Source: CAYWNA01 sp964459305 (lineage in GTDB: Bacteria > Planctomycetota > Planctomycetia > Pirellulales > Pirellulaceae). From it: DNA of 45,280 nucleotides. The translations under genes and the position numbers were made by a program. Under the pieces are notes generated by a model, which did not search any database, was not told the origin of the DNA, and worked only from the letters and a program-made list of their open reading frames with translations. The stretch is from the NCBI GenBank assembly GCA_964459305.1, contig CAYWNA010000092.1, forward strand, positions 1 to 45,280, in the 5' to 3' direction. Positions 8,428 to 16,879 of this stretch are shown piece by piece. Numbering within the stretch: the first letter of the stretch is position 1; the number at the start of each line of letters is the position of its first letter.

Positions 8428-9870
8428 ATGAAACAACGCGAAAGGTCGATCATGAGCAAACTACTTTGCTTGCTGCTGAAGGGGATGTTCGTTACCGTCG
8501 CGTGTCTGGCGGGAGTTCTTTTGATGGGAACAAGAGCGTTCGCCGAACAGCCTGTTTTCCCGGTAAGGAACCTGGCGCAGGTTGCTCCAGCGCGGTTTGA
8601 CGTTCACGTCAACGATCTGTCGGACGACGGCGCGCCGGTGGTCGAACCGTGGAAGACGATCAGGCTGGATCCGAAGTATCGTGGCGGCTGGGTGGTCGTG
8701 GGCGATCTCACTGGCGATAGCACGGCGGAGATCGTCAGTGCTAGAAACGGTGTGCCCGGCAATGACATTCACTACACATCATCGGTAGTCGTGCATCGTC
8801 TCGATGGCTCGGTGCTGTGGAGATGGGGTAATCCAGACGCCCGAAACGCTATTCATCATGACGTGGCTTGTCAGATCCACGACGTGAACGGCGATGGTCG
8901 TAGCGAGGTCGTCGTGGCCGCCGACCGTCGCGTGGTGATTCTCGACGGTGCCGCGGGAAGCGAACTGCGGCGGTTCGAGATTCCGACGAACGCATCGGAC
9001 TGCATCACGTTCTGCAATTTGTCTGGTGGCAAGCGAGCATCGGAGATGCTGGTGAAGACTCGGTACGGGCAGATTTGGGCCTATGATGTCGACGGAAAAC
9101 TGCTCTGGACCGTCCAGAAACCGGGTGGATATCGAACCGCACATCAGCCGTTTCCCATCGACCTCGATGGCGATGGGCGCGACGAAATCATTGCCGGATA
9201 CGCCGCGATGAACCACGACGGTTCGCTCCGCTGGCGATTGCCTGAAACGATCTGCCGCGGTGGCCACGCCGACGCCATTCGGTTGTTTCGCGATGGCCAT
9301 CACCCCGCCGACAAGCGCCTGCTGCTGACGCATTGCGGCGGCAATCGCATGGATATGCTCGACGGTAACGGCAAGGTCTACTGGAGCGTGACGGGCGTGC
9401 ATTTCGAGTCGGTCTTCTTTGGAGAACTCGACAGGGCGCTGCCGGGACGGGAGATCGTCGTCGACATCTGCCATCAACCCTGGGGGAAATCACCTTTGCT
9501 GATTCTCGACGAAGACGGGAACCTGTTGGGCCGGTACATGACGATGCGGAGCCGGCAGCACCGGTTGGTGGATTGGTTTGGCACGGGCGAGGACTTGATC
9601 TTCTGTGGCCAGACCCGGGCGCTGCTCGACGCAAAGGGTAACAAGCGGGCACGTTTCGAGACACCAATGCCGGACGGTGCCCGTGGGCCCGACAACGCGG
9701 GGACGCTCCGCTACATGATCCATCTGGCCGACGTGACCGGCAACGGCCGACCCGATCTCGTTGTCAACACAGTTCCCGGCACGGCGGTCTGGATCTACAA
9801 GAACGAGAATGGCGCAAGAAACCTATCGCCCGACCGACTCACCATGCCGGCAAACGCAACGTTGTACTGA
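8428..9870 (+). CDS. Secreted FG-GAP/VCBS-repeat protein
   Basis: This is a 480-aa protein. I start it at 8428 (GAGAGG seven bases upstream). A start at 8452 with AAAGG is an alternative, and both keep the signal peptide ending in RAFA. Calcium-binding-like loops recur with the DxxGDG pattern: DLTGDSTAE near residue 93, DVNGDGRSE near 152, DLDGDGRDE near 245 and DVTGNGRPD near 435. These are the blades of an FG-GAP beta-propeller, which resembles the catalytic propeller of family 11 rhamnogalacturonan lyases but is also found in non-enzymatic adhesins. Its place as last gene of the operon behind promoter module A suggests a lyase or glycan-binding role. An intrinsic terminator follows about 180 nt downstream. 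Confidence 0.75.
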   Translation: MKQRERSIMSKLLCLLLKGMFVTVACLAGVLLMGTRAFAEQPVFPVRNLAQVAPARFDVHVNDLSDDGAPVVEPWKTIRLDPKYRGGWVVVGDLTGDSTAEIVSARNGVPGNDIHYTSSVVVHRLDGSVLWRWGNPDARNAIHHDVACQIHDVNGDGRSEVVVAADRRVVILDGAAGSELRRFEIPTNASDCITFCNLSGGKRASEMLVKTRYGQIWAYDVDGKLLWTVQKPGGYRTAHQPFPIDLDGDGRDEIIAGYAAMNHDGSLRWRLPETICRGGHADAIRLFRDGHHPADKRLLLTHCGGNRMDMLDGNGKVYWSVTGVHFESVFFGELDRALPGREIVVDICHQPWGKSPLLILDEDGNLLGRYMTMRSRQHRLVDWFGTGEDLIFCGQTRALLDAKGNKRARFETPMPDGARGPDNAGTLRYMIHLADVTGNGRPDLVVNTVPGTAVWIYKNENGARNLSPDRLTMPANATLY

Positions 9871-10047
9871 TTGCCCATAACCATGAAAGAGTGGCCCGTG
9901 ATTGAACCTGAAACGAGGAGGAACTAGTGATTCAAGGCGGCCAGGAACGCGTCGATGTCCACGCAGGTCAGTCTGCGGCGATGACTCATTGAATTCGCGG
10001 ACGTGCGTGGAGGCAGCTCTTGACCGAGAGTAATGAGCTTTCTGAAG

Positions 10048-10081
10048 CTCCTTCGCGCGGCACATAGCGTGAAGGAGTTTT
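10048..10081 (+). terminator. Intrinsic terminator closing the esterase operon
   Basis: CTCCTTCGCG (10048-10057) pairs with CGTGAAGGAG (10068-10077) through ten base pairs including one G-T wobble. The loop is 10 nt, and TTTT follows at once. It separates the operon ending at 9870 from the promoter at 10091. Confidence 0.7.
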
Positions 10082-10090
10082 ATCCAAATA

Positions 10091-10146
10091 TGTCATGTAA
10101 ATGTCACTAGAAGTCATTGCGGATCCGACTCATCGAGCCATAAACT
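10091..10146 (+). promoter_or_regulatory. Three-box promoter module, copy B
   Basis: TGTCAT (10091), TGTCAC (10102) and AGTCAT (10112) have the same 11/10-bp spacing as copy A. A -35-like TTGCGG (10117-10122), an 18-bp spacer and a -10-like TAAACT (10141-10146) follow. The 67-bp alignment to copy A is gapless. It precedes the FAD oxidoreductase gene and immediately follows a terminator, which is where a new transcription unit should begin. Confidence 0.65.
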
Positions 10147-10323
10147 GGATTCACCAACGGGGAGCTTGCACTGAGAGCGTCTGGATACCCATTCGCTGCT
10201 TGTCGACAGCAAAACAGGGCTCGACGATCGATACGCAAGCGACCGTGGGCGATTGAAACGGGTGAGTCCTTTCTGAACAACGAGGGCGGAGTTGGAACCG
10301 GAGTGCAAGACGGCTGCACAGTC

Positions 10324-12342
10324 ATGAGAAAGGAAGTTGTGAACGGTCGAAACATAGTCAGGCGTTTTGTTGTCTCTCTCGGTTTTGTCTTGTGCGCCGT
10401 GTCCTTTTCGGCGCAAGGCGCGGAAAAGGAACTATGGGTCGAAGCGGAATCCCTCGATTCGCTTGGAGGTTGGTTGATCGATCAGCAATCGATGGGCCAG
10501 ATGGGCTCGGCGTACATCATGGCGCACGGCATAGGCAAATCTGTCGATGATGCCAAGGGAGCAGTTACCATCCCTGCCGACGGCACGTGGCATGCCTGGG
10601 TGCGGACTCGCGATTGGACCGCGCCGTGGAAGCGTGGCACCCCGGGCGGCACTTTCAAGCTGATCGTCAGCGGCAAGACCTTGCCCGAAGCACCCGGCGA
10701 AGCACTTGGAACCAACGGTGCCGACTGGGCGTGGCAGAAGGCGGGCACGGTCGACCTGAAGAAGGGTCGCAACGGAATGGCTCTGCGCGACCTGACCGGT
10801 TTCAACGGACGCTGCGATGCGGTCTACTTCACCATGGACCCCAACGCGCAGCCGCCAAACGAAAAAGAAGCGCTTGACAAGTTCCGGAAAAAGATCGCCA
10901 AGATTGAACTGAAAGACGATCCCAAAGTCTACGATCTGGCGGTTGCCGGAGGCGGCATCTCCGGGATGTGCACCGCGCTGGCCGCGGCGCGAACCGGCTC
11001 AGAGGTCGTGCTGATCCAGGACCGGCCAGTGTTGGGCGGGAACAACAGCTCCGAGATTCGTGTACCCATGGGCGGACGTACTCATGTGCCGCCGTTTACG
11101 AACTTGGGCAACGTCGTTCGGGAAATCAGCCCCATCACGGGCAGCCCGGGGATTCATCCGACTTCGTTTTATGAAGACGCCCGAAAGGAAAACGTCTTCC
11201 GCAACTGCCGTCGATGCCGACTCGTTCTGAACAACCGCGTCATCGGCGTGGAACGGGACAAGGACAATCCACAGAAGATCACCGCTTACATCGCACGAAA
11301 CGTCAAGACGGGTGCCGAGATCCGATTCCGCGCAAAGCTCTTTGCCGACTGCACAGGCGATGCGGTGATTGCTCGCATGATGGGCGCGGCAGTCATGTAC
11401 GGACGCGAATCGCGAAGCAAGTACAACGAGTCGCTCGCACCGGTCGAGGGCGACAAACAGGTCATGGGCATGTCGGTGATGTGGCGTTCAAGACCGGAAA
11501 GTTCCCCGACGCCATTTCCCGACATCGACTGGGGAATCGAATTCAACGAAGATCGATGCTACTACGTCCGCAACGGCGACTGGGAGTGGGAAACCGGCCA
11601 GTATCGAGATCAGGCCGAAGAGACCGAGTACATCCGCGACTATGGGCTGATGACCATCTTCGGCAACTGGTCTTATCTGAAGAACCACTCGAAACGCAAA
11701 GCCGAATGGGCCAAGGATAGCATTTTCTGGGTTTCTCCCCTGGGTGGAAAGCGGGAAAGCTATCGCGTGGTCGGCGACTATGTTTTGAATCAAAACGACA
11801 TCGAAAACCATGTGGTCTATCCGGACGCGACCGGCTCGCTTACGTGGAACCTGGACCTGCACTGGCCCGACCCGATCCATGCCGAGAAGTTCGACGAACC
11901 CTTCCGCTCGTGTGCTTATCACCGCAACCTTGTTAAGCCTTACCCGGTGCCGTACCGCTGCCTTTACGCGAAGGATGTCACGAACCTCTTCTTGGCGGGT
12001 CGTCACATCAGCACTTCCCACGTCGCCTTCGGTTCGGCCCGGGTGATGCGCACCTTGGGCGTGCTTGGCGAGGTGGTCGGCATGGCCGCGACAATTTGTG
12101 CAAAGGAGAACATCTATCCGCGAGACGTTTACAAATCGCGATTCGACAAACTCATAGATATGATGACAGAGGGCGTCCCACATGCCCGAACCTACCACAC
12201 CGGTGGCGGCGGCCATAAATACGAAGGCTACCATTTCAAGGACACCGGGCACCTTGGCGTCTATCCCCGTCGTAGCAAGAATCTGGATGATCCCAGCGTG
12301 AAGAAAAGAATCGAGGCGTTAGGCGTTCAGCACATGAAATGA
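10324..12342 (+). CDS. Secreted FAD-dependent oxidoreductase with N-terminal carbohydrate-binding-like module
   Basis: This is a 672-aa protein. I start it at the ATG at 10324 (MRKEVVNG), seven codons inside a GTG-initiated frame. No strong ribosome site decides it. A signal peptide ends near SFSAQG. Residues about 28-180 form a beta-sandwich-like segment (ELWVEAESLDSLGGW..., VRTRDWTAPW) of the kind seen in carbohydrate-binding modules. The FAD_oxidored-type flavoprotein begins near residue 207 with the Rossmann box VAGGGISGMCTALAAA, then VLGGNNSSEIRVPMGG, and a C-terminal LFLAGRHISTSHVAFG loop completing the FAD site. Its family is common in planctomycete glycan loci, where the substrate is usually unknown. 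Promoter module B lies upstream and a nucleotidyltransferase gene follows. Confidence 0.82.
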   Translation: MRKEVVNGRNIVRRFVVSLGFVLCAVSFSAQGAEKELWVEAESLDSLGGWLIDQQSMGQMGSAYIMAHGIGKSVDDAKGAVTIPADGTWHAWVRTRDWTAPWKRGTPGGTFKLIVSGKTLPEAPGEALGTNGADWAWQKAGTVDLKKGRNGMALRDLTGFNGRCDAVYFTMDPNAQPPNEKEALDKFRKKIAKIELKDDPKVYDLAVAGGGISGMCTALAAARTGSEVVLIQDRPVLGGNNSSEIRVPMGGRTHVPPFTNLGNVVREISPITGSPGIHPTSFYEDARKENVFRNCRRCRLVLNNRVIGVERDKDNPQKITAYIARNVKTGAEIRFRAKLFADCTGDAVIARMMGAAVMYGRESRSKYNESLAPVEGDKQVMGMSVMWRSRPESSPTPFPDIDWGIEFNEDRCYYVRNGDWEWETGQYRDQAEETEYIRDYGLMTIFGNWSYLKNHSKRKAEWAKDSIFWVSPLGGKRESYRVVGDYVLNQNDIENHVVYPDATGSLTWNLDLHWPDPIHAEKFDEPFRSCAYHRNLVKPYPVPYRCLYAKDVTNLFLAGRHISTSHVAFGSARVMRTLGVLGEVVGMAATICAKENIYPRDVYKSRFDKLIDMMTEGVPHARTYHTGGGGHKYEGYHFKDTGHLGVYPRRSKNLDDPSVKKRIEALGVQHMK

Positions 12343-12372
12343 TTGGGCTCTGTCGAGACAATATCGTATAAT
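12343..12372 (+). promoter_or_regulatory. Sigma-70-like promoter of the nucleotidyltransferase gene
   Basis: TTGGGC at 12343-12348 and a perfect TATAAT at 12367-12372 are separated by 18 bp. The ATG at 12397 lies 25 nt after the -10 box, leaving a very short leader. It starts immediately after the oxidoreductase stop, so the nucleotidyltransferase gene probably has its own promoter. Confidence 0.5.
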
Positions 12373-12396
12373 ACAAATGACGCGAATGGTTCCGAT

Positions 12397-12969
12397 ATGA
12401 TTACTGCCCAGAAAGTGTACGCCATGCTAGACAACGAGAGTCTGTGGGACACCGCTGCGCAGTGCCATCGCCTTCTTACGGAGGCCAAGATCGCGTACTC
12501 GGTCTGCGGTGGAGTCGCTGTTTGTCTTCATGGCTACCAACGCAACACTGTTGATCTAGACTTGGTTGTGCGCAGCGAAGACTCGGATCGAGTCCGCGAA
12601 GCACTGGTGAACGCCGGACTCACGTGGGATTCGCATGCCAAGGAATTCCGCACGGAAGCGGGAGTCGCTGTTCAGTTCTTGATTTCCGGTGAGAGTGCAG
12701 GCCGTGGCCAAGAAGTGAAAGTCCCCGAACCGATGGGTGATGACAACGTCGAAGTGATCGAAGGCCTAACCGTTCTTCGCCTTTCTCGGCTAGTCGAAAT
12801 GAAGCTCGCAAGCGGCTCGGCCAACGTACGCCGCACGCACAGGGATTTTGCCGATGTCGTGGAGCTAATCGTCATTCGAAATCTGGATGGATCATTTGCG
12901 AGGTTCTTGCACAAGTCGCTGCGCAAGACATTTCGCGAACTCGTTAGGCGGGTGCATGCGGACGGGTAG
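12397..12969 (+). CDS. Nucleotidyltransferase-fold protein (AbiEii/MNT-like)
   Basis: This is a 190-aa protein. The motif CGGVAVCLHGYQRNTVDLDL near residues 35-55 matches the GGxAxxxHGxxRxTxDxD signature of minimal nucleotidyltransferases and AbiEii-type toxins, with the two metal-binding aspartates present. The C-terminal half (SRLVEMKLASGSANVRRTHRDFADVV) fits the helical part of this family, which often acts on the 'RKxxDxxDV' pattern. These proteins transfer nucleotides to RNA or protein and often occur as toxins with small partners, but no antitoxin-like gene is next to it here. It sits inside a carbohydrate locus and has its own promoter-like sequence, so it may be an independent insertion. 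The ATG at 12397 is chosen because homology-like sequence starts soon after it; a start at 12424 is possible. Confidence 0.7.
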   Translation: MITAQKVYAMLDNESLWDTAAQCHRLLTEAKIAYSVCGGVAVCLHGYQRNTVDLDLVVRSEDSDRVREALVNAGLTWDSHAKEFRTEAGVAVQFLISGESAGRGQEVKVPEPMGDDNVEVIEGLTVLRLSRLVEMKLASGSANVRRTHRDFADVVELIVIRNLDGSFARFLHKSLRKTFRELVRRVHADG

Positions 12970-13121
12970 CTCTTCCTGGTCACTCTGCTCCCGCGCAGAA
13001 ATAGTCGCGCAATATCGTACAGGGCGGTTGGGGGAAGGAGTCAGTGCCCTACGACTCGTGTCGGTCGTGCATACGAGCAGACACCGAGACTTCTCACCGG
13101 TTGTGCAGAAAGGAACCATCG

Positions 13122-14696
13122 ATGAATTTGCAGTTCAGATACACTCTGGTGATGTTGGCCGCGGTGATGAATTTTCATCCGCCGATCTCCGCGGTGCAGG
13201 CCGCCGATGAACCGGAAATCCTCACGCCTCCGCCGGCACCCGGGCCGCGCATCAATGGTGCGAAGGTATTCGGGGTGCGTCCTGGGCATCCTCTGCTGTA
13301 CACCATCGCCGTGACGGGTCGGAGGCCGATGAAGTTCTCGATTGAAGACCTGCCGGAAGGTCTACAGGTAGACGAAGTAACTGGCCAGATCAGCGGTTCC
13401 CTGGCCAAGCGAGGAACCTACCGCGTGATGCTCCGCGCGGAAAACGGGCTGGGCTACGCCGAGCGCGAGTTGCGCATCGTTGTTGGCGATGAACTCCTTC
13501 TGACGCCGCTGTTGGGCTGCAACACCTGGGGCGGATGGGGAGCGAAGGTCACGGACGCCAACCTCCGCGCGGCCGCCAAGGCGATGGTCGATACGGGCCT
13601 GATCAATCATGGCTGGCAGTACATCAACATCGACGATGGCTGGCAGGGCCATCGTGGCGGTCCCCACAACGCTATTCTGCCCAACGAGAAATTCCCCGAC
13701 ATGAAGGCCCTCTGCGACTACATCCACAGCCTGGGCTTGAAGGCGGGTATCTACTCGACGCCCTGGACCACGAGTTACTCCGGATTCGTCGGTGGGTCCA
13801 GCGACGATCCCAAAGGCGCGTGGAAACCGCCCAAGCGTCGCCGGGATGGTTATCGCCGCGGCAAGTACCTCTTCGAGACCAACGACGCTCGGCAATGGGC
13901 CGCATGGGGATTCGACTACGCCAAGTACGACTGGGACGTCGACAGCGTGGAACTGACCCGGCGGATGGTCGACGCGCTGGCCGCCTGCGATCGCGACATC
14001 GTGTTGGAACTGTCGAATTCCGTGCCCCTGGACAAAGCGGCCGAGCACACGAGCCTGGTACACCTATCGCGAACGACGGGCGACTTGGTCGACTTCTGGG
14101 ATCGTTCGCGAATGCCGCCAGAAATACGTGGCTGGGCGGAGGGTATCCGCGAGGTCTGGTTGGCCCACGATGCCTGGGCTCCGTACCAGAAGCCCGGACA
14201 CTGGAATCACGCCTGCAACGTCCGCATCGGGCTGTTGGGCGGATGGCGAGGCAAAGCGCTGACTCCGACCCACCTGACTCCCGACGAGCAATACACACAC
14301 ATCAGCCTGTGGTGCCTTTGGGGCTCGCCCATGATCATCGGCACGCCGATCGAGCGGCTCGACCCGTTCACCTTGTCGCTGCTCTCAAACGACGAGGTCC
14401 TCGAAATCAACCAGGACCCCTTGGGCATCCAAGGCCGACGAGCCAAGGCCAGCGGCGGTGAGGCGGTATTCAAGCCGCTGGAGGACGGTTCCAAGGCCGT
14501 GGGCCTGCTCAACCCGGGCAGCAAACCGGCGAAGGTCACGATCGAATGGTCCACGCTAGGTCTGACGAGCAAGCAGGAAGTCCGCGATCTGTGGCGGCAG
14601 AAAGACCTTGGAATCCGCTCCGAGAAATTTACCGCCGAAGTCCGACCCCACGGCGTCGTGTTGGTGCGACTGTCGCCAACCGCGGCCGAAGGTTAG
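13122..14696 (+). CDS. Secreted GH27-like alpha-galactosidase with putative Ig domain
   Basis: This is a 524-aa protein. I start it at 13122 (AAAGGA eight bases upstream, followed by a signal peptide ending near VQAAD). Residues about 55-115 form a He_PIG-type putative Ig domain (FSIEDLPEGLQVDEVTGQIS). From about 125 the GH27 barrel begins: LGCNTWGGWGAKV, INIDDGWQG, LKAGIYSTPW, then the nucleophile strand YAKYDWD (Asp near residue 270) and RTTGD near 320 where the acid/base Asp is expected. The C-terminal LGLTSKQEVRDLWRQKDLG region is the usual beta-sandwich. GH27 enzymes release terminal alpha-galactose or alpha-N-acetylgalactosamine. It ends the plus-strand glycan genes before the decayed molybdenum region. 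Confidence 0.88.
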   Translation: MNLQFRYTLVMLAAVMNFHPPISAVQAADEPEILTPPPAPGPRINGAKVFGVRPGHPLLYTIAVTGRRPMKFSIEDLPEGLQVDEVTGQISGSLAKRGTYRVMLRAENGLGYAERELRIVVGDELLLTPLLGCNTWGGWGAKVTDANLRAAAKAMVDTGLINHGWQYINIDDGWQGHRGGPHNAILPNEKFPDMKALCDYIHSLGLKAGIYSTPWTTSYSGFVGGSSDDPKGAWKPPKRRRDGYRRGKYLFETNDARQWAAWGFDYAKYDWDVDSVELTRRMVDALAACDRDIVLELSNSVPLDKAAEHTSLVHLSRTTGDLVDFWDRSRMPPEIRGWAEGIREVWLAHDAWAPYQKPGHWNHACNVRIGLLGGWRGKALTPTHLTPDEQYTHISLWCLWGSPMIIGTPIERLDPFTLSLLSNDEVLEINQDPLGIQGRRAKASGGEAVFKPLEDGSKAVGLLNPGSKPAKVTIEWSTLGLTSKQEVRDLWRQKDLGIRSEKFTAEVRPHGVVLVRLSPTAAEG

Positions 14697-15093
14697 CTGA
14701 AATGCTCGGTCGACGTTCCAACTGGGCGGCCTACGGTACGTCGAGCCGAGGGCGGCCTGGATTGGTGAGGGGACCTGCTGGCCGAGGTCACCTAATGAGA
14801 CGCGACGGGCGCCGAGCAACGGCAGGCCGTGACGCCCGGCGCCGGTTGGACGATCGAACGCCGACCGGCCGTCCGCTCATGCCGGGTGGTCTGACGGCAA
14901 AGTGGGCTGGGGTTCTCCCTGCGGCTGAGCTTCACCGCCGCAGGCTTACCCGCTATTACGGAATTGACACAGGTCGTACGGCTGATATGTTCAAGAATGC
15001 TTCGATTTCGACGCGTCGTTCCATGCCCTGCGACTTGGTTGACGGTGAGCGTTGCGCCGGGAGCAAATGTACGGAGTTAGTAGGAGACCGAGC
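14697..15093. other. Intergenic region upstream of modE
   Basis: This is a GC-rich stretch without a convincing gene. It contains a perfect 8-bp hairpin (CCTGCGGC/GCCGCAGG, 14918-14944, 11-nt loop) and a promoter-like sequence at 14964-14991. I looked for a molybdenum-cofactor riboswitch and could not make the consensus fit. Confidence 0.35.
14964..14991 (+). promoter_or_regulatory. Sigma-70-like promoter of modE
   Basis: A perfect TTGACA (14964-14969), a 16-bp spacer and TATGTT (14986-14991) lie about 100 nt before the ModE start. The 8-bp hairpin ends 20 nt upstream of the -35 box. Confidence 0.5.
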
Positions 15094-15459
15094 ATGGCAC
15101 GTCATCGACGCGGTCCAGGGAAACAGAAGCAGATGAAGGCTCGGGTGAAAGTATGGCTGGAAATCGATGGCCGGTACGTTTTTGGGTATGGCGTCAGTGA
15201 AATGCTGAAAGCCGTGGAGTCGACGGGTTCCATTAAGGCGGCAGCCGGATTGCTAGGGAAGAGCTATCGGTACGTGTGGAGTCGAATCAAGGAGGCGGAA
15301 CGCGATTTGGGCGAGTCGTTGGTCCAAACGCAAGTTGGCGGGAAAGGTATCCGTCGAAGCTCCCTGACCGAACTGGCCAGTCAACTGGTGGCCGACTACG
15401 ATGCACTGCGGCGGCGCACGTTTGACGTGGTCGAAGAGGAATTCTCCTCTCGCTTCTAG
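15094..15459 (+). CDS. ModE-family winged-helix regulator (molybdate/tungstate responsive)
   Basis: This is a 121-aa protein. I start it at 15094 because TAGGAGA sits six bases upstream. It is essentially the ModE N-terminal DNA-binding domain: a basic lead (MARHRRGPGKQKQMKA), then WLEIDGRYVFGYGVSEMLKAV, a helix-turn-helix STGSIKAAAGLLGKSYRYVW and the wing LVQTQVGGKGIRRSSLTELA. The C-terminal TOBE/Mop molybdate-binding domains of E. coli ModE are absent, as in the many short ModE-like proteins that sense through partners or not at all. It heads a run of molybdenum/tungsten genes, all of which are damaged downstream. This is the only member that still looks intact. Confidence 0.85.
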   Translation: MARHRRGPGKQKQMKARVKVWLEIDGRYVFGYGVSEMLKAVESTGSIKAAAGLLGKSYRYVWSRIKEAERDLGESLVQTQVGGKGIRRSSLTELASQLVADYDALRRRTFDVVEEEFSSRF

Positions 15460-15546
15460 CGGCGCTGCGTTTTCTGCTTGCCTCGCCCTTAACGGCCCAA
15501 GGCTGACACAAGCCAAACCCATTTCGCCTGCCGGCGTGTTTGTGCT

Positions 15547-15684
15547 TTCGGCAGCCTTCACCCCGGCGGGGCAAATTTTGCCTTGGTCGACGGCTCGGTG
15601 CGGTTCATTTCTGATTCGATTGAGCTTGCCACCTATCGGCACCTCAGCACTCGGACCGGAGGAGAAGCGGTTCAAGTGCCTTAA
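15547..15684 (+). pseudogene. C-terminal tail of a DUF1559 (pilin-like secreted) protein
   Basis: The frame reads FGSLHPGGANFALVDGSV, then RFISDSIELATYRHL, and ends about a dozen residues later at 15684. HPGGxNFxxxDGSVRFIS is the hallmark C-terminus of planctomycete DUF1559 proteins, which normally have about 300 residues and a type-IV-pilin-like N-terminus. No N-terminal part is present in the 87 nt between the modE stop and this tail. At least 800 nt appear to have been deleted. Confidence 0.75.
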
Positions 15685-15686
15685 CA

Positions 15687-15709
15687 CGCGATTGCGCGGC
15701 GTTTTTTTT
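15687..15709 (+). terminator. Weak intrinsic terminator after the DUF1559 tail
   Basis: CGCG-ATTG-CGCG (15687-15698) is a short perfect stem, followed by GCG and eight T residues (15702-15709). The stem is only 4 bp, but the T-run is strong and directly follows a stop codon. Confidence 0.4.
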
Positions 15710-15734
15710 ATGGTCTTTCATTGGAGATCAAACC

Positions 15735-16831
15735 ATGTCAATCAGCTTTGTTCCACGTTCTCTTTCGCCCCTGGCAACCAGGACGCTCTGTTGCGCGGTA
15801 TGGACTGTCGTCGCAGTTGCAGTCTCGATCGTTTGGGCTGACGAAGGTCATCCCAGTACCCAGCCCGCTCACGCGCACGTGCTGGTCGTGGGAAATGAAT
15901 CGGGCGAAACCATCACCCTTTCCCCAAAGCAGTTTGCCGAGCTTCCGCGCACTACGATTCAAGCCAAAGTCCCCCACACCGAGCAGACAGCAAAATACGA
16001 GGGCGTACTCCTGGCAGAAATACTCCTCGAAGCCGGCGTGAAAACGACGGACCCATCGCAGCAGGCCAAGAAGCTCCCTCGCGTGCTGCGACACGCCTAT
16101 GTACTCGTTGAAGCTGATGATGGTTACCAGGCCGTCTTCTCCATCCCGGAAGTCCTTACCGAATCCTACGGACGCGAGGTCCTCTTGGCCGATCGTAAGA
16201 ACAGGAAACCACTGGACGCCAAAGCGGGCCCTTACCAGGTGATTGTGGCCGGCAGCAGTGTGTTCGAGCGCCGCGTGCGGCAGGTGACACGGATTCTCGT
16301 GCAGCCGGCCAGCGCGTCCCCGTTTACATCCACCGCAACCGCTGCTCCAAAGCAGGCCGCGGCAAAGACAGCAGACGGTCGAGTGTACCTGGTCGGCACA
16401 GGCCCTGGGGCTCCAGACTTGATCACTGTGAGGGCGGTTGAGGTCTTACGGAATGCTGATTTGGTTTTCTGTTTCAGTTGGATGAAGGATGAGCTTGCCT
16501 CCTTCGTACGGCCCGATGTTGTTGAAGTCGCCTCGCCGGTTCTGCGGGGTGGGCAATACTGTGGTCGAAAGCCCGATGAATTCACCGGGGAATTGCGCGA
16601 TCGTGTCATCCACACCAACGAAGAAAGCTCCAGGAAGTCCTCCCGAAGCTGCAAGATCGGTATCCGGCCGATACACCGGTAGGCATCGTGTGCGATGTCA
16701 GCTATCCTCCTGAGAAAGTCGTCACTGGAACACTGGGGACAATCCTCGGTGTGCTGGGCGACGAGAAACTGCCACACCTTTACCTTTTCTACGTCGGAGA
16801 TGGAATCAAGCAAGGAACGTGCTGTCGGTAG
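15735..16831 (+). pseudogene. Molybdopterin-oxidoreductase-like domain fused to tetrapyrrole methylase, frame broken
   Basis: The start at 15735 has GGAG eight bases upstream and encodes a signal-peptide-like N-terminus (to about residue 36). Residues about 45-190 resemble the sulfite-oxidase-type molybdopterin domain (YEGVLLAEILLEAGV, VLVEADDGYQAVFSIPE, GPYQVIVAG). From about residue 217, VYLVGTGPGAPDLITVRAVE is the SAM-binding opening of cobalamin-type tetrapyrrole methylases. After ELRDRVIHTNEE the frame leaves the family and stops at 16682. In another frame, from 16628 to 16831, the family C-terminus resumes (LQEVLPKLQDRYPADTPVGI, then GTLGTILGVLGDEKLPH). The roughly 100 residues expected between, including the substrate-binding core, are absent. 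I read this as an internal deletion that also shifted the frame. It lies between modE and tupA remnants. Confidence 0.75.
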
Positions 16832-16879
16832 TTGTCAGCCTGCCGCGCAGTGTGGGCGGTGCCTTCCCGGAAAATCACA

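Larger units (their letters stand above)
9871..10323. other. Intergenic region with terminator and second promoter module
   Basis: A minus-strand reading from about 9986 down to 9927 ends in TCVDIDAFLAALNH and a stop. It may be a gene remnant, but it is too short to name. The rest holds the terminator at 10048-10081 and promoter copy B at 10091-10146, followed by about 180 nt of leader before the oxidoreductase start. Confidence 0.4.

Noticed and set aside
14697..14960. Possible molybdenum-cofactor riboswitch upstream of modE
   Set aside because: Only one 8-bp hairpin is convincing, the conserved multi-stem core could not be fitted, and the promoter-like TTGACA/TATGTT lies downstream of it.
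15401..15841. A 146-codon frame over the modE end and the next gene start
   Set aside because: It overlaps ModE, the DUF1559 tail and the signal peptide of the fusion gene, all in better-supported frames.
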